A stretch of DNA of 64,000 bases from Typha latifolia (Eukaryota > Streptophyta > Magnoliopsida > Poales > Typhaceae), in NCBI GenBank assembly GCA_019914945.1, contig CM034112.1, positions 953,001-1,017,000 of the forward strand. Direction: 5' to 3'. The position numbers and the translations under genes were made by a program. Shown here piece by piece: positions 34,290 through 47,363 of the stretch (position 1 is the first letter of the stretch; each line of letters opens with the position of its first letter). The notes beneath the pieces were generated by a model that was not told the DNA's origin, did not search any database, and was given only the letters and a program-made list of their open reading frames with translations.

Positions 34290-37200
34290 TCGCATCCGCC
34301 TCATGGGGCGTCTTCAGGTGCCAAAGCATTCTCCTGCTTTAAGGGACATCTTGCCCTCCTCGATTGAGACAACCCATCATGTAACTAATCCTCCATAAAA
34401 TCCTACTCCTACCCATCCCCCCCACTTCCCCTTCATAATTCCAATCTCACTAGTTAATTAACCATTTCTAATGATGGCTTCTTCTTTTTTTTCAGTGTTT
34501 TATACCCTTCTAAGTTATGTTATACGCTTGTATATCCCAGTCACTTGAAACTAAAAAGATATTCTAATTATTTTTGTTTGATAAGGGTATTTTTTGTCTT
34601 TTTATTATCAAAATAATTGAGTTATCAAATCACAGCCTAAAGGGTATAATGCATAAATTAAGTTAATGCCGATATGGTAGAGATAGAGATTTGGTGTCGG
34701 GCGATCTCATGCAAGTCACTCCAGGCGCACTATCACTATCAGCCACGTATCAATTCATCCCGACATTTTTTATCACTGCATACCTAAATTCTTCGAATGT
34801 AATCAAACTTGTCGAATGCGCATGATTAATGCGATGATATACATCCAACAACATGACCGAACTTAGACGCACTAAATTACTCTAAATATTACTTATAATC
34901 TTATATTCTTAACAATTAAAAGCACATACACACAAATGATAGGATTCCTCGATACACTCAAAATCACTGTATCTTAATGTGTGGAAGCTACTTAAATTTA
35001 GATTCAAAGTTTGAATAAAGTTCACATTCAAATCATAAAAGAAATTCTACAAAGCAAACCCACCACCCACCATCTTCTTCCTTGTGAGTTGAGTTCAGAC
35101 CCCCATTCCTGTCAAGAAAATACAGTGAGATCTGGCACTGGTGCATCAAAAATGAAAGAGATGTGGGAGGCAACAGATGGGACCATTCATTTCTTTTACT
35201 TCTTGGCCCTTTGCACTTTGTTTTAGCTAAAAAAGAAAAGAGGGATTAGTGGGTAGTTACAAGTTCTGATCAGCTTCTTGTGTTCCTCTCCGCATTCATA
35301 CAAATCTCTCTGTCATGGATGATGCTGCCTGTTAGTTAGTGTTCTTTGGGTTGATGGTGGATGGTCCCATCGAAGGATTTCTAATAAAAAGGGTCCCTTT
35401 TTTGTAAAATTAACTACTTTTTCTCTGATAGTTTTATTTATTTTTTGCAAAAACCCTCCTCTCTTTTAGATATTTGCAAACGTAAAAAGGAAAAAAAAAG
35501 AACCACACCTTACTGGGCCATAGACGTAGTTATTTATTATAAATTTGATAATATCCTGCGTCAACTCTTGAGCAGATAGGCCCTCATCGTTTGGTAAAAT
35601 TGCGAATATGCTATCAAAATGCTTCTCTTTTGGGACGGAATCTCACTGGAAGGATGACAATTGACAGCTCCAATCTATAATAAGAGCAGTCTCTGGACCA
35701 TAATGTGTATATATGTATAGAAAATAAAAATAAAAAATCTCCAAGTATGAAGAAAAAGTAAACAAGGAAGCACTAGATTTAAATATTATTATGAGTTATT
35801 TTTGCAATTGTAGACATATAAGTATGTAACCAGCATATTATTGTCATAAGAAAAAGATTTGATTCATAAACTTAAGAGTTTTTTTTAAAAAAAAATAAAA
35901 TACAAAGATTGAATAATAAATATCTGTATAATGGAATGTAAAGGATCATACAAAGATTCTCCCATAACATCAAAGGAGTACTGCAACCCCTCCATCCATT
36001 AACGTAGATAGATCCTCTTTCTATCTCTTCGCCAACAACTACTTTGAAAAAGAAGTGTATTTAAAGTCTCTAAATCTCATCTTGGTGACATTTGTTTGGC
36101 CTCTTAGTGAAGGCAAAGCGATTCCTCTCACTTCTCAATATTAATTATGATCACTGTGGATTAATAAGAGAAAACGACGAGCAGAATGCTCTCATTAGGA
36201 AATGGCTTGGCATACTTTGTCCTCGTTTCATCTCAAACTCATCATTATGCATCCAAACACTCGGATCCACTGATAGAAACAGGACCATTAATTGGCTTCC
36301 ATTTGTCTTCTCCTTGGAATCTTAAAGATGTTAACGTTTTCGAGCTTCATCCTCTTGGTTGATTCATAAAGCCTCCAAGCACCCAGAAACAGATGTGTCT
36401 ATTGATTGTATACATATCACTTCAGGTTGGGTTTCAACTTTGCATGCACGAGTGGTGGTCATTTTTGAAGGGATGTTGGTGTATGTATATTCATATACGC
36501 ACTTCTGTTTATTAGAATAATTAACATTAATGGGAACCATCTTAGCCTTATCCTTTACTTACGAACAAAAAAATCTAATACTTTTATATATATCGTGTTA
36601 AATTTAATACTTTAAATAATAGTGTTTTTCACGTAGGCAAATTATAGGTTATTGCCGTGTGGTTTGACTCGATTTTAGTTTAGCTATTAAACTTTAAACT
36701 TAAGTACGTACTTAACCTCCACATCAAGTTGCTATAAAACCATTTATAAACCAAACAATCCTATTATCTTCAAATTATATTGTACTGCTGTGAGAGAATA
36801 TATATGTTTAAGACCAGAATAGTGACTATCATTGCCCAAGTAATAGTATTAGAACGAACCAACCATATTGCTTTACCAATTAAGATCATCACGGAAGGAG
36901 ACAATACTAGCAAATAGTCAAGTAGCAGCTATCCATCTACCCCATTATTCTTGCTTCAATCCTTTTCAATCCATTGCACCACCACAAATCACCAAGGTCC
37001 CTTCAAAAGACCAATTCCAACACCAGCAGTCCAAGGGTCAAAGGTTACAGCAAAGTATCCCACTCCATTATTGCACTTGCTTTCGTTTTTGGGCCAATTG
37101 TGTCCAATTGATCATTGATAGAATCTCCCCAAATCCCATCTCAATGCCAGATTCCTTCTCGGTCTTCATCAAATTTGTGCAAAAAAAGTGTTCAATATTG

Positions 37201-37416
37201 GCATGATATCAAAACCTCAAGTGGCCAACACTATAGAGGACCTTAGTGTATATATATATATACACACACACAAGAGCCAGTCGAAATATTGGAATCAATC
37301 ATATATCTTAATATAAATTCATTTTAAAGAAATACTATTACATCAAGCAAAACGCAAGAATTAAAGCAATAATAATAATAATAATAATAATGTAGAAGAT
37401 AGCAGACGGTAGATCA
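33525..37416. other. Spacer between the WAT1-like promoter and polcalcin 3' end
   Basis: No exon is supported. WAT1-like promoter features near the gene are short GA runs at 33575-33590 and a (GGAT)n tract at 33767-33790. Further right are (CT)n at 34259-34286, a perfect 16-base palindrome at 36700-36715 and (AAT)n at about 37366-37391. Several 60-110-codon frames resemble no known family. Confidence 0.5.
36700..36715. repeat. 16-base perfect palindrome TTAAGTACGTACTTAA
   Basis: The palindrome sits beside the phrase GTGTGGTTTGACTCGATTTT (36658-36677), of a kind that recurs in miniature elements of some monocots. A transposon origin is a guess. Confidence 0.5.
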
Positions 37417-37662
37417 TTAGAAGACCTTAGCTACGTCCTTCATGAGACCAGAGTTTGCACGGCAGAAGGCGACGTACTCGTCGAAGTCGATGTAGCCGTC
37501 GCCGTCGGTGTCGATCTCGGCCATCATGCGCTGGATCTCGTCGGTGGAGGTCGAGCCGAGGGTGCGGAGCGCCTCCCCGAGCTCCGCCGACGAGATCTTG
37601 CCGTCGCCGTTGGCGTCGAAACGCTTAAATATCCTCTCAAGCTCAGGTGCGACATCTCCCAT
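37417..37662 (-). CDS. Polcalcin, two-EF-hand pollen calcium-binding protein
   Basis: An intronless 81-residue frame. EF hand 1 loop is residues 16-27 (DANGDGKISSAE) and EF hand 2 loop is residues 51-62 (DTDGDGYIDFDE), both with full calcium-ligand patterns. The ending FDEYVAFCRANSGLMKDVAKVF is typical of polcalcins such as grass Phl p 7 and olive Ole e 3. Length matches the family (about 80). These small cytosolic proteins are made mainly in pollen and are known cross-reactive allergens; their cellular role is thought to be calcium buffering or signalling during tube growth. Pollen expression here is inferred from the family. A 14-base palindrome lies just upstream. Confidence 0.95.
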   Translation of the reverse strand: MGDVAPELERIFKRFDANGDGKISSAELGEALRTLGSTSTDEIQRMMAEIDTDGDGYIDFDEYVAFCRANSGLMKDVAKVF

Positions 37663-37707
37663 TTGTTCTCTTTTTATCCCCCCTTGCTTGCTAGGCTATG
37701 ATATGCT

Positions 37708-37721
37708 CACGTACGTACGTG
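37708..37721. promoter_or_regulatory. Palindrome CACGTACGTACGTG before polcalcin
   Basis: A perfect 14-base palindrome lies 46 bases upstream of the polcalcin start codon, with overlapping ACGT cores of the kind recognised by bZIP and bHLH factors. It may lie in the leader rather than the promoter. Confidence 0.45.
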
Positions 37722-38608
37722 TTAATGATACTAAATTCCAATTTGTTTCTAAGTAATGCAGGGAGAAGTAGATAGAGGATGAGAAAGAGAGAAATGGATG
37801 GTGAACAGAAGGCTAGAGAATGTTGGATTCAGCGTTAGAACCGGGGTTTTGAGTGTTTAACGTTTCTTTTTTGCTTCTTCTTTTTTTCGGTTTCTAATGC
37901 ATGCTAATAATAAACATAAACACCTAAATAAAAGTTGGTTTATATTGTATATATATAAATGATAATAATAGTAATAATAATAATAATTTAGACACCAGTG
38001 AGAAATTATTACATTTGGGTCCAACTTAGAAGAATCCATCATAGTCCGTGCCCACAAAAGTAATTGGGCCGGGCCTAGTTGAGCCCAGCCCGTTTCATCT
38101 CCACTCACTCATTCTTTATGAAATAGATAAATATTAAAAACAATATATTTCGCACTATATATTTTTTTTATGAATTTATGGTTCAAACCTTCTTTCTAGT
38201 ATTTAAAATTTCAAGCCTTTTGTTTTGTGATCTAATTTTTAGAAGAATTATTGCTATGTCCAACTTATATATTAGAGAGGCCTAATTTATGTGTTGTCTT
38301 TATCAATAATATATATGAATATTGAGTTAAATATATTTATTCAAATGTAGTTGCAATTTATCTAAGTTATATTGTTATCTCTATTAGACGTTTGTAGTTT
38401 AATTTAGTCAAAATAATCAAAGAAGCACAATAATATAAAATAAAGATCATAAAGATAAATATATTTAACCGAATAATTTTTCATTTGTTCATACTCTCAC
38501 CTTTTCAAGAGGAAATGGATATTTTTAGAAAATTATATTTTGTATTCTAATGGACTATTATTATTATTATTTATTTGATACCTATTAGGTTATGATAAGA
38601 GCTCGAAA

Positions 38609-38900
38609 TATAAATCTAAAAAACTGTAAGGTGTAAACCGAAAAGTTATAAAACTCATAGGGAGTTGAAGTGTAAATTTCCTTGGGAATTTTTGCTCCTT
38701 GCCGCCTACACCTAGCAAGCTATGCTGTTTGGAGTCGCGCACCGGATCCGGGTAAATTGGTCCACACACGTGCGGCCGACCAAATCTATTCAGGATCTCG
38801 GAGCAAAAGGGACCTCCCATCCACGATCACTAAGATAAGATCGCTACGATTCCGGAAAGTAAATTTGCATTTAACACCTTGTATTTTGATATTTATAAAT
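38609..38900. mobile_element. Candidate MITE-like element with imperfect terminal inverted repeats
   Basis: The left arm (about 38611-38638, with CTGTAAGGTGTAAAC) is similar to the reverse complement of the right arm (about 38868-38898, with TTAACACCTTGTATTTT). Inner pairs continue the symmetry: TTTTTGCTCC at 38690 against GGAGCAAAAG at 38799, and GTAAATTTCC against GGAAAGTAAATTT. The centre is GC-rich and holds the palindrome CCGGATCCGG at 38742-38751. The element is about 290 bases, has no coding capacity, and no target-site duplication could be fixed by eye. Confidence 0.5.
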
Positions 38901-39318
38901 CTCTACGATCGTAATTTGTTAGCCAATCTTAATCAAACTCTTTGGCTAAATTAATTATACTATTAAAATTATCAAAATATCTCGACTTAAATCAAAAATA
39001 CATTATCCAACATAACATAAAATGATACATTTTTGGGGATTTTCTTTTTAGTCTGCTTTTTTTTTTATTATATATGAGCCCAAATATTAGATACGGGCTG
39101 GACAAAAGGCTAAACTTTCTTAAATATTGAGCCACTTGGACCTTATCGAGCTTTTAACTGCTTAATCTAGGCTTTAAGTTATATGCATCATCAAATAATT
39201 GCTCCGAACCAAATGTCGTCGAAACCTGCTCCAAGTCGTTGCGCTGTCGAACTATTCCTCCAATATATAACTGAACCGTCAAGCCACCGAACCATCAAAC
39301 AATTCTTTCACAAATTTA

Positions 39319-39395
39319 TTTAGGATTGAAGTTGAACTCATGACCTCCTTAATCATGGAGAAGATACCTACTAACTCTACTAGAGTTAATTGATT
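39319..39395 (-). repeat. Possible tRNA-derived SINE head
   Basis: On the minus strand the text TAGAGTTAGTAGG ... TGATTAAGGAGGTCATGAG followed by TTCAACTTCAATCC loosely follows the D-arm, anticodon-arm and T-arm order of a tRNA. Box B is poor. It is not a functional tRNA. Confidence 0.25.
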
Positions 39396-40622
39396 TCTAA
39401 GTCTGCTTTTGACTTCCTACATTAAGTGATATTCATGCTGCTTTTGCTATGTCTATTTAAAAGGTTTCCACGCCTTCTAAAGTTTTTTCTTTCTTTCCTT
39501 TGGCTTTTTTTGAGAAATAAATTACACAAAGAGATTCTATTCTTCACAGAGGAATGCATGTTGTTGATTATTTAATTATCTTCCTGTACCTTTTTAATTT
39601 ATTATCTTAAATGATATTAATCAAGCTTTAACTCTAATCTTTTTCAAAAAAAAATTGACAAGAACTTGCTTTCATTTGTAATTGGTCAAATTGGTTGTAT
39701 CTTACTTTGAGATTTTGACCATAAAAAAAAAGAACATAAATATTTTGAAAATATCGATTAAAAACATAGGTCTGATTTGCAATTATTAAAAGTATAAGGC
39801 GTAAATTATAAACTGCAGATAACAGAAAGAGTAGCGTTACTTAAAGGGCGAGCCAAAGACTTTAGCTTAACTATGGTCATTAATTTACCATAAACTTAAT
39901 CAAAGTTAGGTAATGGTCTATTTCTTTCTCTTTCATCCCCAACATAGCTACCCTAAGTGTCCAATAAGCTCGTATTATATGTCTATTAGGCATATATTAT
40001 TCCAAGTGACAACAATAAATATATTATTCGTAGATATTTTTTGAAACACCTTATGCATTGTCTATATTTCATCCCAGTATTTTATTTTAAATATCTCAAA
40101 ACACACTGACGTTAATTAGTTCTTAATTTTAACGAGCAATTACTATGTGCATGAATTAAGTTTATTATAATTTTAAATATTCTTGAGATATTAAAAATAA
40201 AATATGTGTCTAATGATTATAAACATAAAACATAAAAAAAAATTTAAATATTTTTATATAATTTATTATAGGGATCATATATAACTAAAGTATATATTAT
40301 ACAGATAGAATGTCTAGATATTTTTTTTATCATCATTGAAAAAGAACAGGATGGTTAAAGAACACCAAGTATACATGCCTTGATGCACTGCAAGAAGCAC
40401 TGGAAAAAAGGCACAAGAAGATTAAAGAAGACCAAGAATTCCATACATCCCTTCACTGTGTAAAAATTAATTTAGTTAACATCTATGGGAGCTACCTTTG
40501 ACTCAGTGAATACAAAGTATATGTCATAGTTTGGACTCAAGTGTGAGCGTAGAAAACGGCCATTTAGGTTAGTTGCCACTATACTTATAAAACTTTATTC
40601 CTTCTCTTGTTTGATGTCTCGT

Positions 40623-40676
40623 CTCTATCTCTATCTCTATCTCTATCTCTATCTCTATCTCTATCTCCATCTCCAT
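40623..40676. repeat. (CTATCT)n hexanucleotide microsatellite
   Basis: About nine CTATCT units, decaying to CCATCT at the right end, in a gene-free spacer. Confidence 0.92.
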
Positions 40677-41568
40677 CGTTAACTTACTAAATCGCAATAA
40701 TTAAAATTCTTCGGATGCATCTTATTAGGTTAGTTTGCTAGAAATAGTTGTTTTCTTTTGCTTATTAAAAATTTGATGTAAAATTTAAATTATTAGATTA
40801 CAAACTCAACATAATTTTTTTAATAACAGAGATATTAGTTAAAACAATATTTATCGGTTTTAATAAATAATTATAATATCGATAAATTAATTTTACTATA
40901 AATTAAACTTACTTAGAAGTAATAAAATATTCTTCACTACTCTAGCTGTTTAGCCTGTTTTATGTGAAAATTTTAATTTATAATATTTTTAAGACATTAA
41001 AAGGAAAATAAAGAAGTGGAATGATAATATGAATAATAGCAAAATATAAAAGTGAAAATATGAGCAAGTTGTGGATTAACACGTCAGCGTGGAAAGCAAA
41101 GCATACCTCATAGCATATCGTGGCATTTGCGGGTAGAATTGTTAATATTTTCAAGTAGATTCTAATTTCTCGTCATAGGTAACGACACGAATATCCGCTA
41201 CGAATCAAGAAATTGTTTTAGGAATATTTCAAAAATAGGAAGATTATATTTCAGAAATATATCAAAAAGAGGAGCTTTTGATCGAAACTATAGTTGGTGA
41301 ATTTTTTTTTTTCTTTCCTTTTTTTTTACTCCTCTCGGTTCTTTATGCTTAAATGGCAACAAAGCAAAGCAGGCCCAGAAATCTTTATTGTATCTATCCA
41401 TCTATCTATTATATTTGATTCATTTAGTCTCTTCGAGTTCTTTGTTGGGTACTACGAAGACTTTGAGGAATCCAAAGGGTGGTATCCGGGAAGGCCTTTC
41501 CCACTATCTTGGGGATCGAAGAAGGTGGGAGAGACGAAGGAGAGCGAAGAGAGAAGGAGAAGATTGAG

Positions 41569-44442
41569 ATGGGAATACCCAGCGACGATGTTGTACTTAT
41601 CCGACCCCCGGACAAGCCCGGAGATCCAAGCGTGATAACTATCAGCTGCCCGGATAAGACCGGCCTCGGATGCGATCTCTGCCGTGTTATCCTCCTCTTC
41701 GGCTTGAGCATTGTCAGGGGAGGTAAACCTAGTTGTCCCCTACCAAAAGAATTTTTTTAAAAAAAAATAAAGAAAATCTAGTTTTGGTGTGCTTCTTGTG
41801 TGAAAAATTCGATCTTGGGGCTTGGAAAGTGAGACCCACTTCGATTTACCTTTTTTTTTTTGGTTAGTAGATGTGAGCACGGATGGGAAGTGGTGTTACT
41901 TAGTATTCTGGGTGGTGGAAAGGGGAGAGAAGGCGACGAGGTGGGGGTTGTTGAAGAAGAGGTTGTTGGGGGTTTGCCCAATGGTGGCTTCTCCATTGCT
42001 GATGGACTACTACTACTCGAGGCAGCAGGAGATGATGGCGGCGGAGCAGCAGCCGCAGATCTTTCTGCTTAAGTTCTCCTGCTATGATCGAATGGGTCTC
42101 TTGCATGGTAATTTCTTGGTCCTTATTTTGATATCTTTTTTGAAAATATGAGCTATTTCTTTAATGAATCTGATGGAATCTTGATTGTTTCTCCTTAGCT
42201 TCTTCTTCTTTGGTTGTATTTGATAGACATACTTGTAAGTTCTTTCAATCTGATGGGTTTTTAGCTTTGATAAGTTAGAGGAATAAACCTTGTTCTAATA
42301 TAAGATTTATTGTTTTTGAGATCTAGACTCCCCATTTGCCGGTCAAATCTCTTAATCTAGAAAGTAGTTTTTTTTTTTTGTTGGGGGCCGGGGGTGTGTG
42401 GTGGTGGTGGATTGGATTTATGAATGAACTTTTGATGGTATCTTCAATTATACAATTTATTTAAGGTCTTCATGCTGGAGCTAAGTCATTCTGAACGTTT
42501 CTATTAATCTTATTAAATTATCAATACATTTCATAATGACATACTATACCTTCAGGTTCGACAACTGAAGTGCATTTTTTGTGGCTTTATGATGTAGTGG
42601 TGACTGGTTCCAAAATCTTTAGTTACTTACAGGTCTTCTCCTTGTGGGTTAGATTAGGTTTTTATGAGTAGAATGCTTCTTAGATTTTTGATCTTTCTTG
42701 AAACCAAAGTTAGGTAGGAAGATATTTAAGTTGTATTGCTTGTGGGGCTTGGCAGATGTGACCCAGGTACTATGTGAGCTGGAGCTCACAATCCGGAGGG
42801 TGAAGGTATCCACCACACCTGATGGGAGAGTTCTCGACCTCTTCTTCATCACCGACACCAGGTCTCATGCTATCTCTGTGCATTCTTATCCTCTTTCCAT
42901 ATGACAATCGTGTTCTTTTCTTAGCCAATTATGTTTCAGATATGTTTCCTTGACATTAAGCAAGAAAGCTTGTGATGCTGGTACTCTTTTGGTTAACTTC
43001 TGTTAACTGATCTGCAAATAATTCAGTAGCTCATTAATTTGATAGCTAAGAAAGGGATCTTGTTACAAGTATCATCCTTTTCCCTACAAACTAATTCACA
43101 AACTAAACTGGCTCGAAAAGCTATTCTTGTGTGGAAGCAGAACAACATTTCGTGGATTATATGGGTACAAGCACCATATTCCTGAATACTTATTCTAGAT
43201 TGATCTCATGTTTCAGAGGAAATTCATGCCATTGGATTCCTAAGCTTGAGTTGGTTAACTAACAAGTAGTGCCAAAAGTTTTTCTTCAGATAATGTAGCT
43301 TTTTTTTGTTTTCTTATCGGATATTTCAAACATCATTAGAACGTAAGTCTTGGAATATGGTATACTGATATCCATAATGGCATCAGGGAACTTCTTCATA
43401 CAAAGAGCAGAAAAGAAGAGGCATGTAATCAACTAAAAGCGGCCTTAGGCGACTCAATGACAAGTTGTGAAATTGAACTAGCGAGTGCCGATATGTCTGC
43501 TTGTTTGCAAGCTTCTTCTTTGCCACCTTCCATTACAGAACAGATGTTCAGCCTAGAGTTTCCAGAAGAACCATCGAGCAGGCAATCTCCTTCCTCACAT
43601 AAAAATCTATCAGTTACAACGGACAATTCTCTCAGTCCTGCTCATACACTTATTCAGATCCAGTGTGGTGACCATAAGGGTCTCCTGTATGACATCATGA
43701 GGACTTTGAAGGATTACAATATCCAGGTAATAACCTAAGAAATCTAACAGAAAACCAAGGACTATAAAGATTCACCAGTGTTTTGTAGGTGTATTTCCTC
43801 TTACTACACTTGTTTAGTGATAGAAATGTGTGATCAGGAGCATAGATAATTCTTTTTCGTATTAACATGCAAACTTTCTTCTTTTCAGATTTCTTATGGA
43901 CGATTCTATACCAGTCAAAACGGGAAATGCGAGATAGATTTGTTTGTGGTGCAAATAGATGGCAAGAAGATTGTCGATCCAAACAAGCAGAAGGCGTTAT
44001 GCTCTCGCCTGAGAATGGAGCTGTCTTGTCCACTCCGTGTGACTCTAGTGAATCGTGGTCCTGACACGGAGCTTTTAGTGGCGAATCCAGTGGAGTTATC
44101 TGGCAAGGGCCGGCCGCTTGTGTTCTACGACATCACCCTTGCTCTCAAAATGCTCCACAGTCCCATCTTCTTGGTAAGCTGATCCCCTATTTATTTTGTT
44201 TATGAGAATCCAGCATCTTCTACCTTCCCTAAATGGCAACAAAATAATTGCCAAACAATTTACATACTTCATCTCCAATCTAACATATGTATCTGTATTT
44301 CTAGGCTGAGATTGGAAGGCATGTTATCGGCGATAGGGAGTGGGAAGTTTACAGAATTCATCTCGGTGAGGATCATGAGCTTTCCACATCACGAAGCAGC
44401 ATCATGGAAGGAGTGACAAAGATGTTAATGGGCTGGAACTGA
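41569..44442 (+). CDS. ACT-domain repeat protein, ACR9/ACR10 type
   Basis: Six exons: 41569-41722, 41871-42107, 42756-42861, 43387-43726, 43889-44173 and 44305-44442, giving 419 residues. Three ACT-type blocks are visible: VITISCPDKTGLGCDLCRVILLFGLSIVRGDVSTDGKWCYLVFWVV, FLLKFSCYDRMGLLHDVTQVLCELELTIRRVKVSTTPDGRVLDLFFITDTR, and LIQIQCGDHKGLLYDIMRTLKDYNIQISYGRF. The last exon ends GVTKMLMGWN. ACT domains bind small ligands, usually amino acids. Plant ACR proteins are thought to be amino-acid sensors, and the shorter ACR9/10 branch fits this length better than four-ACT ACR1-8. I place the start at MGIPSDDVVL because it matches the family start; an in-frame upstream ATG adds unconserved Lys/Glu-rich sequence. 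Confidence 0.93.
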
Positions 44443-44902
44443 TTCATTCTGGCATCAATATTTCATCCATCTTATTTCTGTGATTCATCGACGACGACAC
44501 AACGATTTCTTCATATAGTTGAATGTAAAATTATTTTCCCTCTTTATACTAGGACTAACCAGTTATACTTCGCCTCCTCTTGTATATAAAATGACATCTA
44601 ACTATGTAAATTGTGACATCAAAGAGAATATTTGAAGATATCAAGTACGTAGCATCCATTGGACCAGTGTTATATTCTACTTTGAACTAAATCATATTCA
44701 ATCTTATATTATTTAAATCAGAGGATAAGCCAACTTTTGGGTTTATTTTGGAAATATCCTCTGCTGAAGCAACGTAAGGATATTTTCACTATAAACTCAT
44801 AGTTCAGGGTCTAATTTGCGAAAAATATTAGATCCCGGAATTCCTTTTAAAGGCTTCGCGGGCCAGCATTTGCGATCCAAGCCCAAGCTCTCTTCGTCGT
44901 CA
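44443..44902. other. Short spacer between the ACT-domain and DUF1992 genes
   Basis: Both genes read rightward and only 460 bases separate stop and start. The left half is presumably the ACT-gene 3' untranslated region and the right half the DUF1992 promoter. No clear TATA box was found. Confidence 0.5.
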
Positions 44903-47363
44903 ATGGCGGTGGCGATCGCCACTCGTCTTCCTCCTCGGGGTTTCGCCGCCGCCCTTGACCTTCACCTCCGCTTTAGTCTCCGACCATTTTGGTCTTCTTC
45001 GTGGTTCGAATCCAACTCGGACTCGACCACGCCATCCACCTCGACGACGACGACCCCCTCCTCTTCCTCCTCGTCCACCCCGTCATCTCGCCGGAGCCAC
45101 CAGAGCAAGCACGCCCACCGCCTCTCCTCCGTCATCGACGCAGTCAACGATCGTAAGCTTCCGCCCGAGCTCCGGGGCCGAGCTAATGCTATCAGGTTCA
45201 CCCCTTTTTGTTTTCAGGGTTTCCTTTTCTAATTCGTAATGAAATCTTCTTTAGCATATTTAAGATTGAATAGATAGATTGGAGATTCGTTCAGAATTGA
45301 TATAATTTTTTATATCGTTTAATGAATATCTTTACATGGTAATTTGATAGAATTGCTTAAGGTTACTAATGATTGGTGCTTGTGTATGGCCAATAAAAGT
45401 TTTTATAGTTACGATCTGGGTACTGATGGCTAGCCAAGAAAAAGAGCAAGGGGATAACAAGCCTATAGACTATGGAAGTATGGATGTAGCAAAAGTTTAA
45501 AATTCTAACTTTTAGGAATGTACTGCTAATTTGACCTAATAGCAATCTAGGATTTCTTTTGTCCTCAAGGAGTAAGCTCTCCTGATTAACAATTGGTACG
45601 AGCAGTGAGTAAAAAAAATGGTCTATGACGAGGTCTCCACTGTTAATGCTTATTTTGATTCTCAGAAGCCTCTGTCTGAAGCCACTTCATCTGTGCTCAG
45701 AGCTAAGTAACATGGGGTCCTTTTATTCCAAACTTAATTAGGAATTCTGTGCTTTTAAAATTCCTGAGCTTCTACTTAAGGCATTGATTGATCTAAGTAC
45801 CTTCTTCTGGAAGGGGTAAATTTCCGGGGTGATATTAGTTGTGTTGATGCTGCCATATGATCAGATACCGTCTTCTCATTGCAAGCTTTAAGTAAGCACA
45901 TATTAGGAAGGATGAATGATATTAGGCTGCTTTGACATCTTTAGTTTCCTACTCGAAGGATCAAACACATTGCTCCATGCAAGTATACAAGGTATGCGTA
46001 AGTAAGGAACTGCCTCACATGATGTGTAACATTGTATATATATCTGGATAATTATTTAGAGCAAAGTCATAAAATAAGAGCATATCGACATGGCACCTTG
46101 AATTGTCTGATCTGGTTTCTTGATATGCTGTGGGTTAATATGTGGATTCCTTTGTATCTATTATCTCTTGAACTACATTATATCTTAAACTCATGTTTCA
46201 CTTGAGCTGTCTGGTGCAGGCAAAAAATGATTGCTGTAGCTCTTTTCTGGCTTTAGGAGAATATGGAAGTAATTGTTGGTTAGGGCAATTCGAAATTCAA
46301 TTTCTGAGTTTGTACTTGGATATTAGAAATTATATATTTCTCATTAAAGATTTCGAAAATATTCTTTGAGCGCCTTTTCGTGGTCAGATTCATGTTCCAG
46401 GGGGAATGGCTTTTCAGTTTTTACTTCTGCCTCCAAATGATATGGTATTGTTGCACTCTATCATGGTGATCCCTCTTTTTGTTTCAAGGGCTTTTTTTTT
46501 TTGGGTGTGATGCGGTCAATTTTACTAGCATTTAGGAACTTCCATTTTCTTTGTTTCATTATAGATAAGGTTATTTTAAGTGGTACTTCCGGAAAAAAAA
46601 ATTTCCCATACTAAATACACCAGTTAAACATCTTTTGGAGTGGTTGGCTTGAGTTCTTGTTTCCTGAGCAGCAATAGGCAGTTTTCTGGAGTCAGTGATT
46701 AGGGATTTAGCTTGATTCTCATCCCAATACGCTATTAATATTTTGTGATACAATGATGAACAGAACAATTCCAAGAATACAGAGAGGCCCTATCTGAAGT
46801 TTGTTCTGTTCTTGTGGCAGGTCGGAAACTGACATAGTTAATGTTGTGGAACAAAGAATATGGCATTCCATGGAAGAAGGGCACTTTGAAAATCTGCCTG
46901 GAAAAGGGAAACCTCTTGACCTAAATACAAATCCCCATGCAGATCCGGCAGAAGACACCTTGTATAGAATCCTTTCTAGAAATGGTTGTGCTCCTGAATG
47001 GGTAGAACTGAACAAGGAAATTCGCAACAAGATCGCAGAATGGAGGTCAGCCTTGAAGAGAGCATGGGCAAGCAGAATGAGAGATGAAGGCTCTACATGG
47101 CACGAGGACTCCGAAGTTCTCAAGGTGCAGATGCGTGAAATAAATGATAAGGTGAAGCATTTCTTATTGTCATTCTGCCTTATTATGCACAAAATACAGA
47201 CCTTGTATTCTTCATACAACTTTATTTATGGATTTTTCTTCAAAAAAAAACTTTATGGATTTATGTTTTTACTGTACAGGTTTTGCGTTACAATCTTATC
47301 GTGCCATTCGGCCGCCAAATGTGTGGGCTCAAATGGGAGAAAGAGATAGATAAATTACAGTAA
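44903..47363 (+). CDS. DUF1992 protein (DnaJ homologue subfamily C member 28-like)
   Basis: Three exons: 44903-45195, 46821-47151 and 47280-47363, giving 235 residues. Residues 1 to about 35 are rich in Ala, Arg, Leu and Ser with few acids, a likely organellar targeting peptide, followed by a Ser/Thr-rich linker. The DUF1992 block starts around SVIDAVNDRKLPPELRGRANAIR and continues DIVNVVEQRIWHSMEEGHFENLPGKGKPLDLNTNPHADPAEDTLYRILSRNGCAPEWVELNKEI. The C-terminal exon gives NLIVPFGRQMCGLKWEKEID. No J domain or HPD motif is present, although databases often name the family DNAJC28. Its function in plants is not known to me. Intron 1 is about 1.6 kb. Confidence 0.9.

Larger units (their letters stand above)
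37663..41568. other. Spacer between polcalcin promoter and the ACT-domain gene
   Basis: AT-rich, with no supported exon. It contains the polcalcin promoter next to 37663, an (AAT)n tract at about 37962-37987, GGGCC/GCCCA words at 38066-38092, a candidate miniature element at 38609-38900, a tRNA-like stretch near 39319-39395 and a hexamer microsatellite at 40623-40676. Confidence 0.5.

Noticed and set aside
36868..37206. 112-codon open frame
   Set aside because: No family resemblance and noncoding-like composition; lies downstream of polcalcin.
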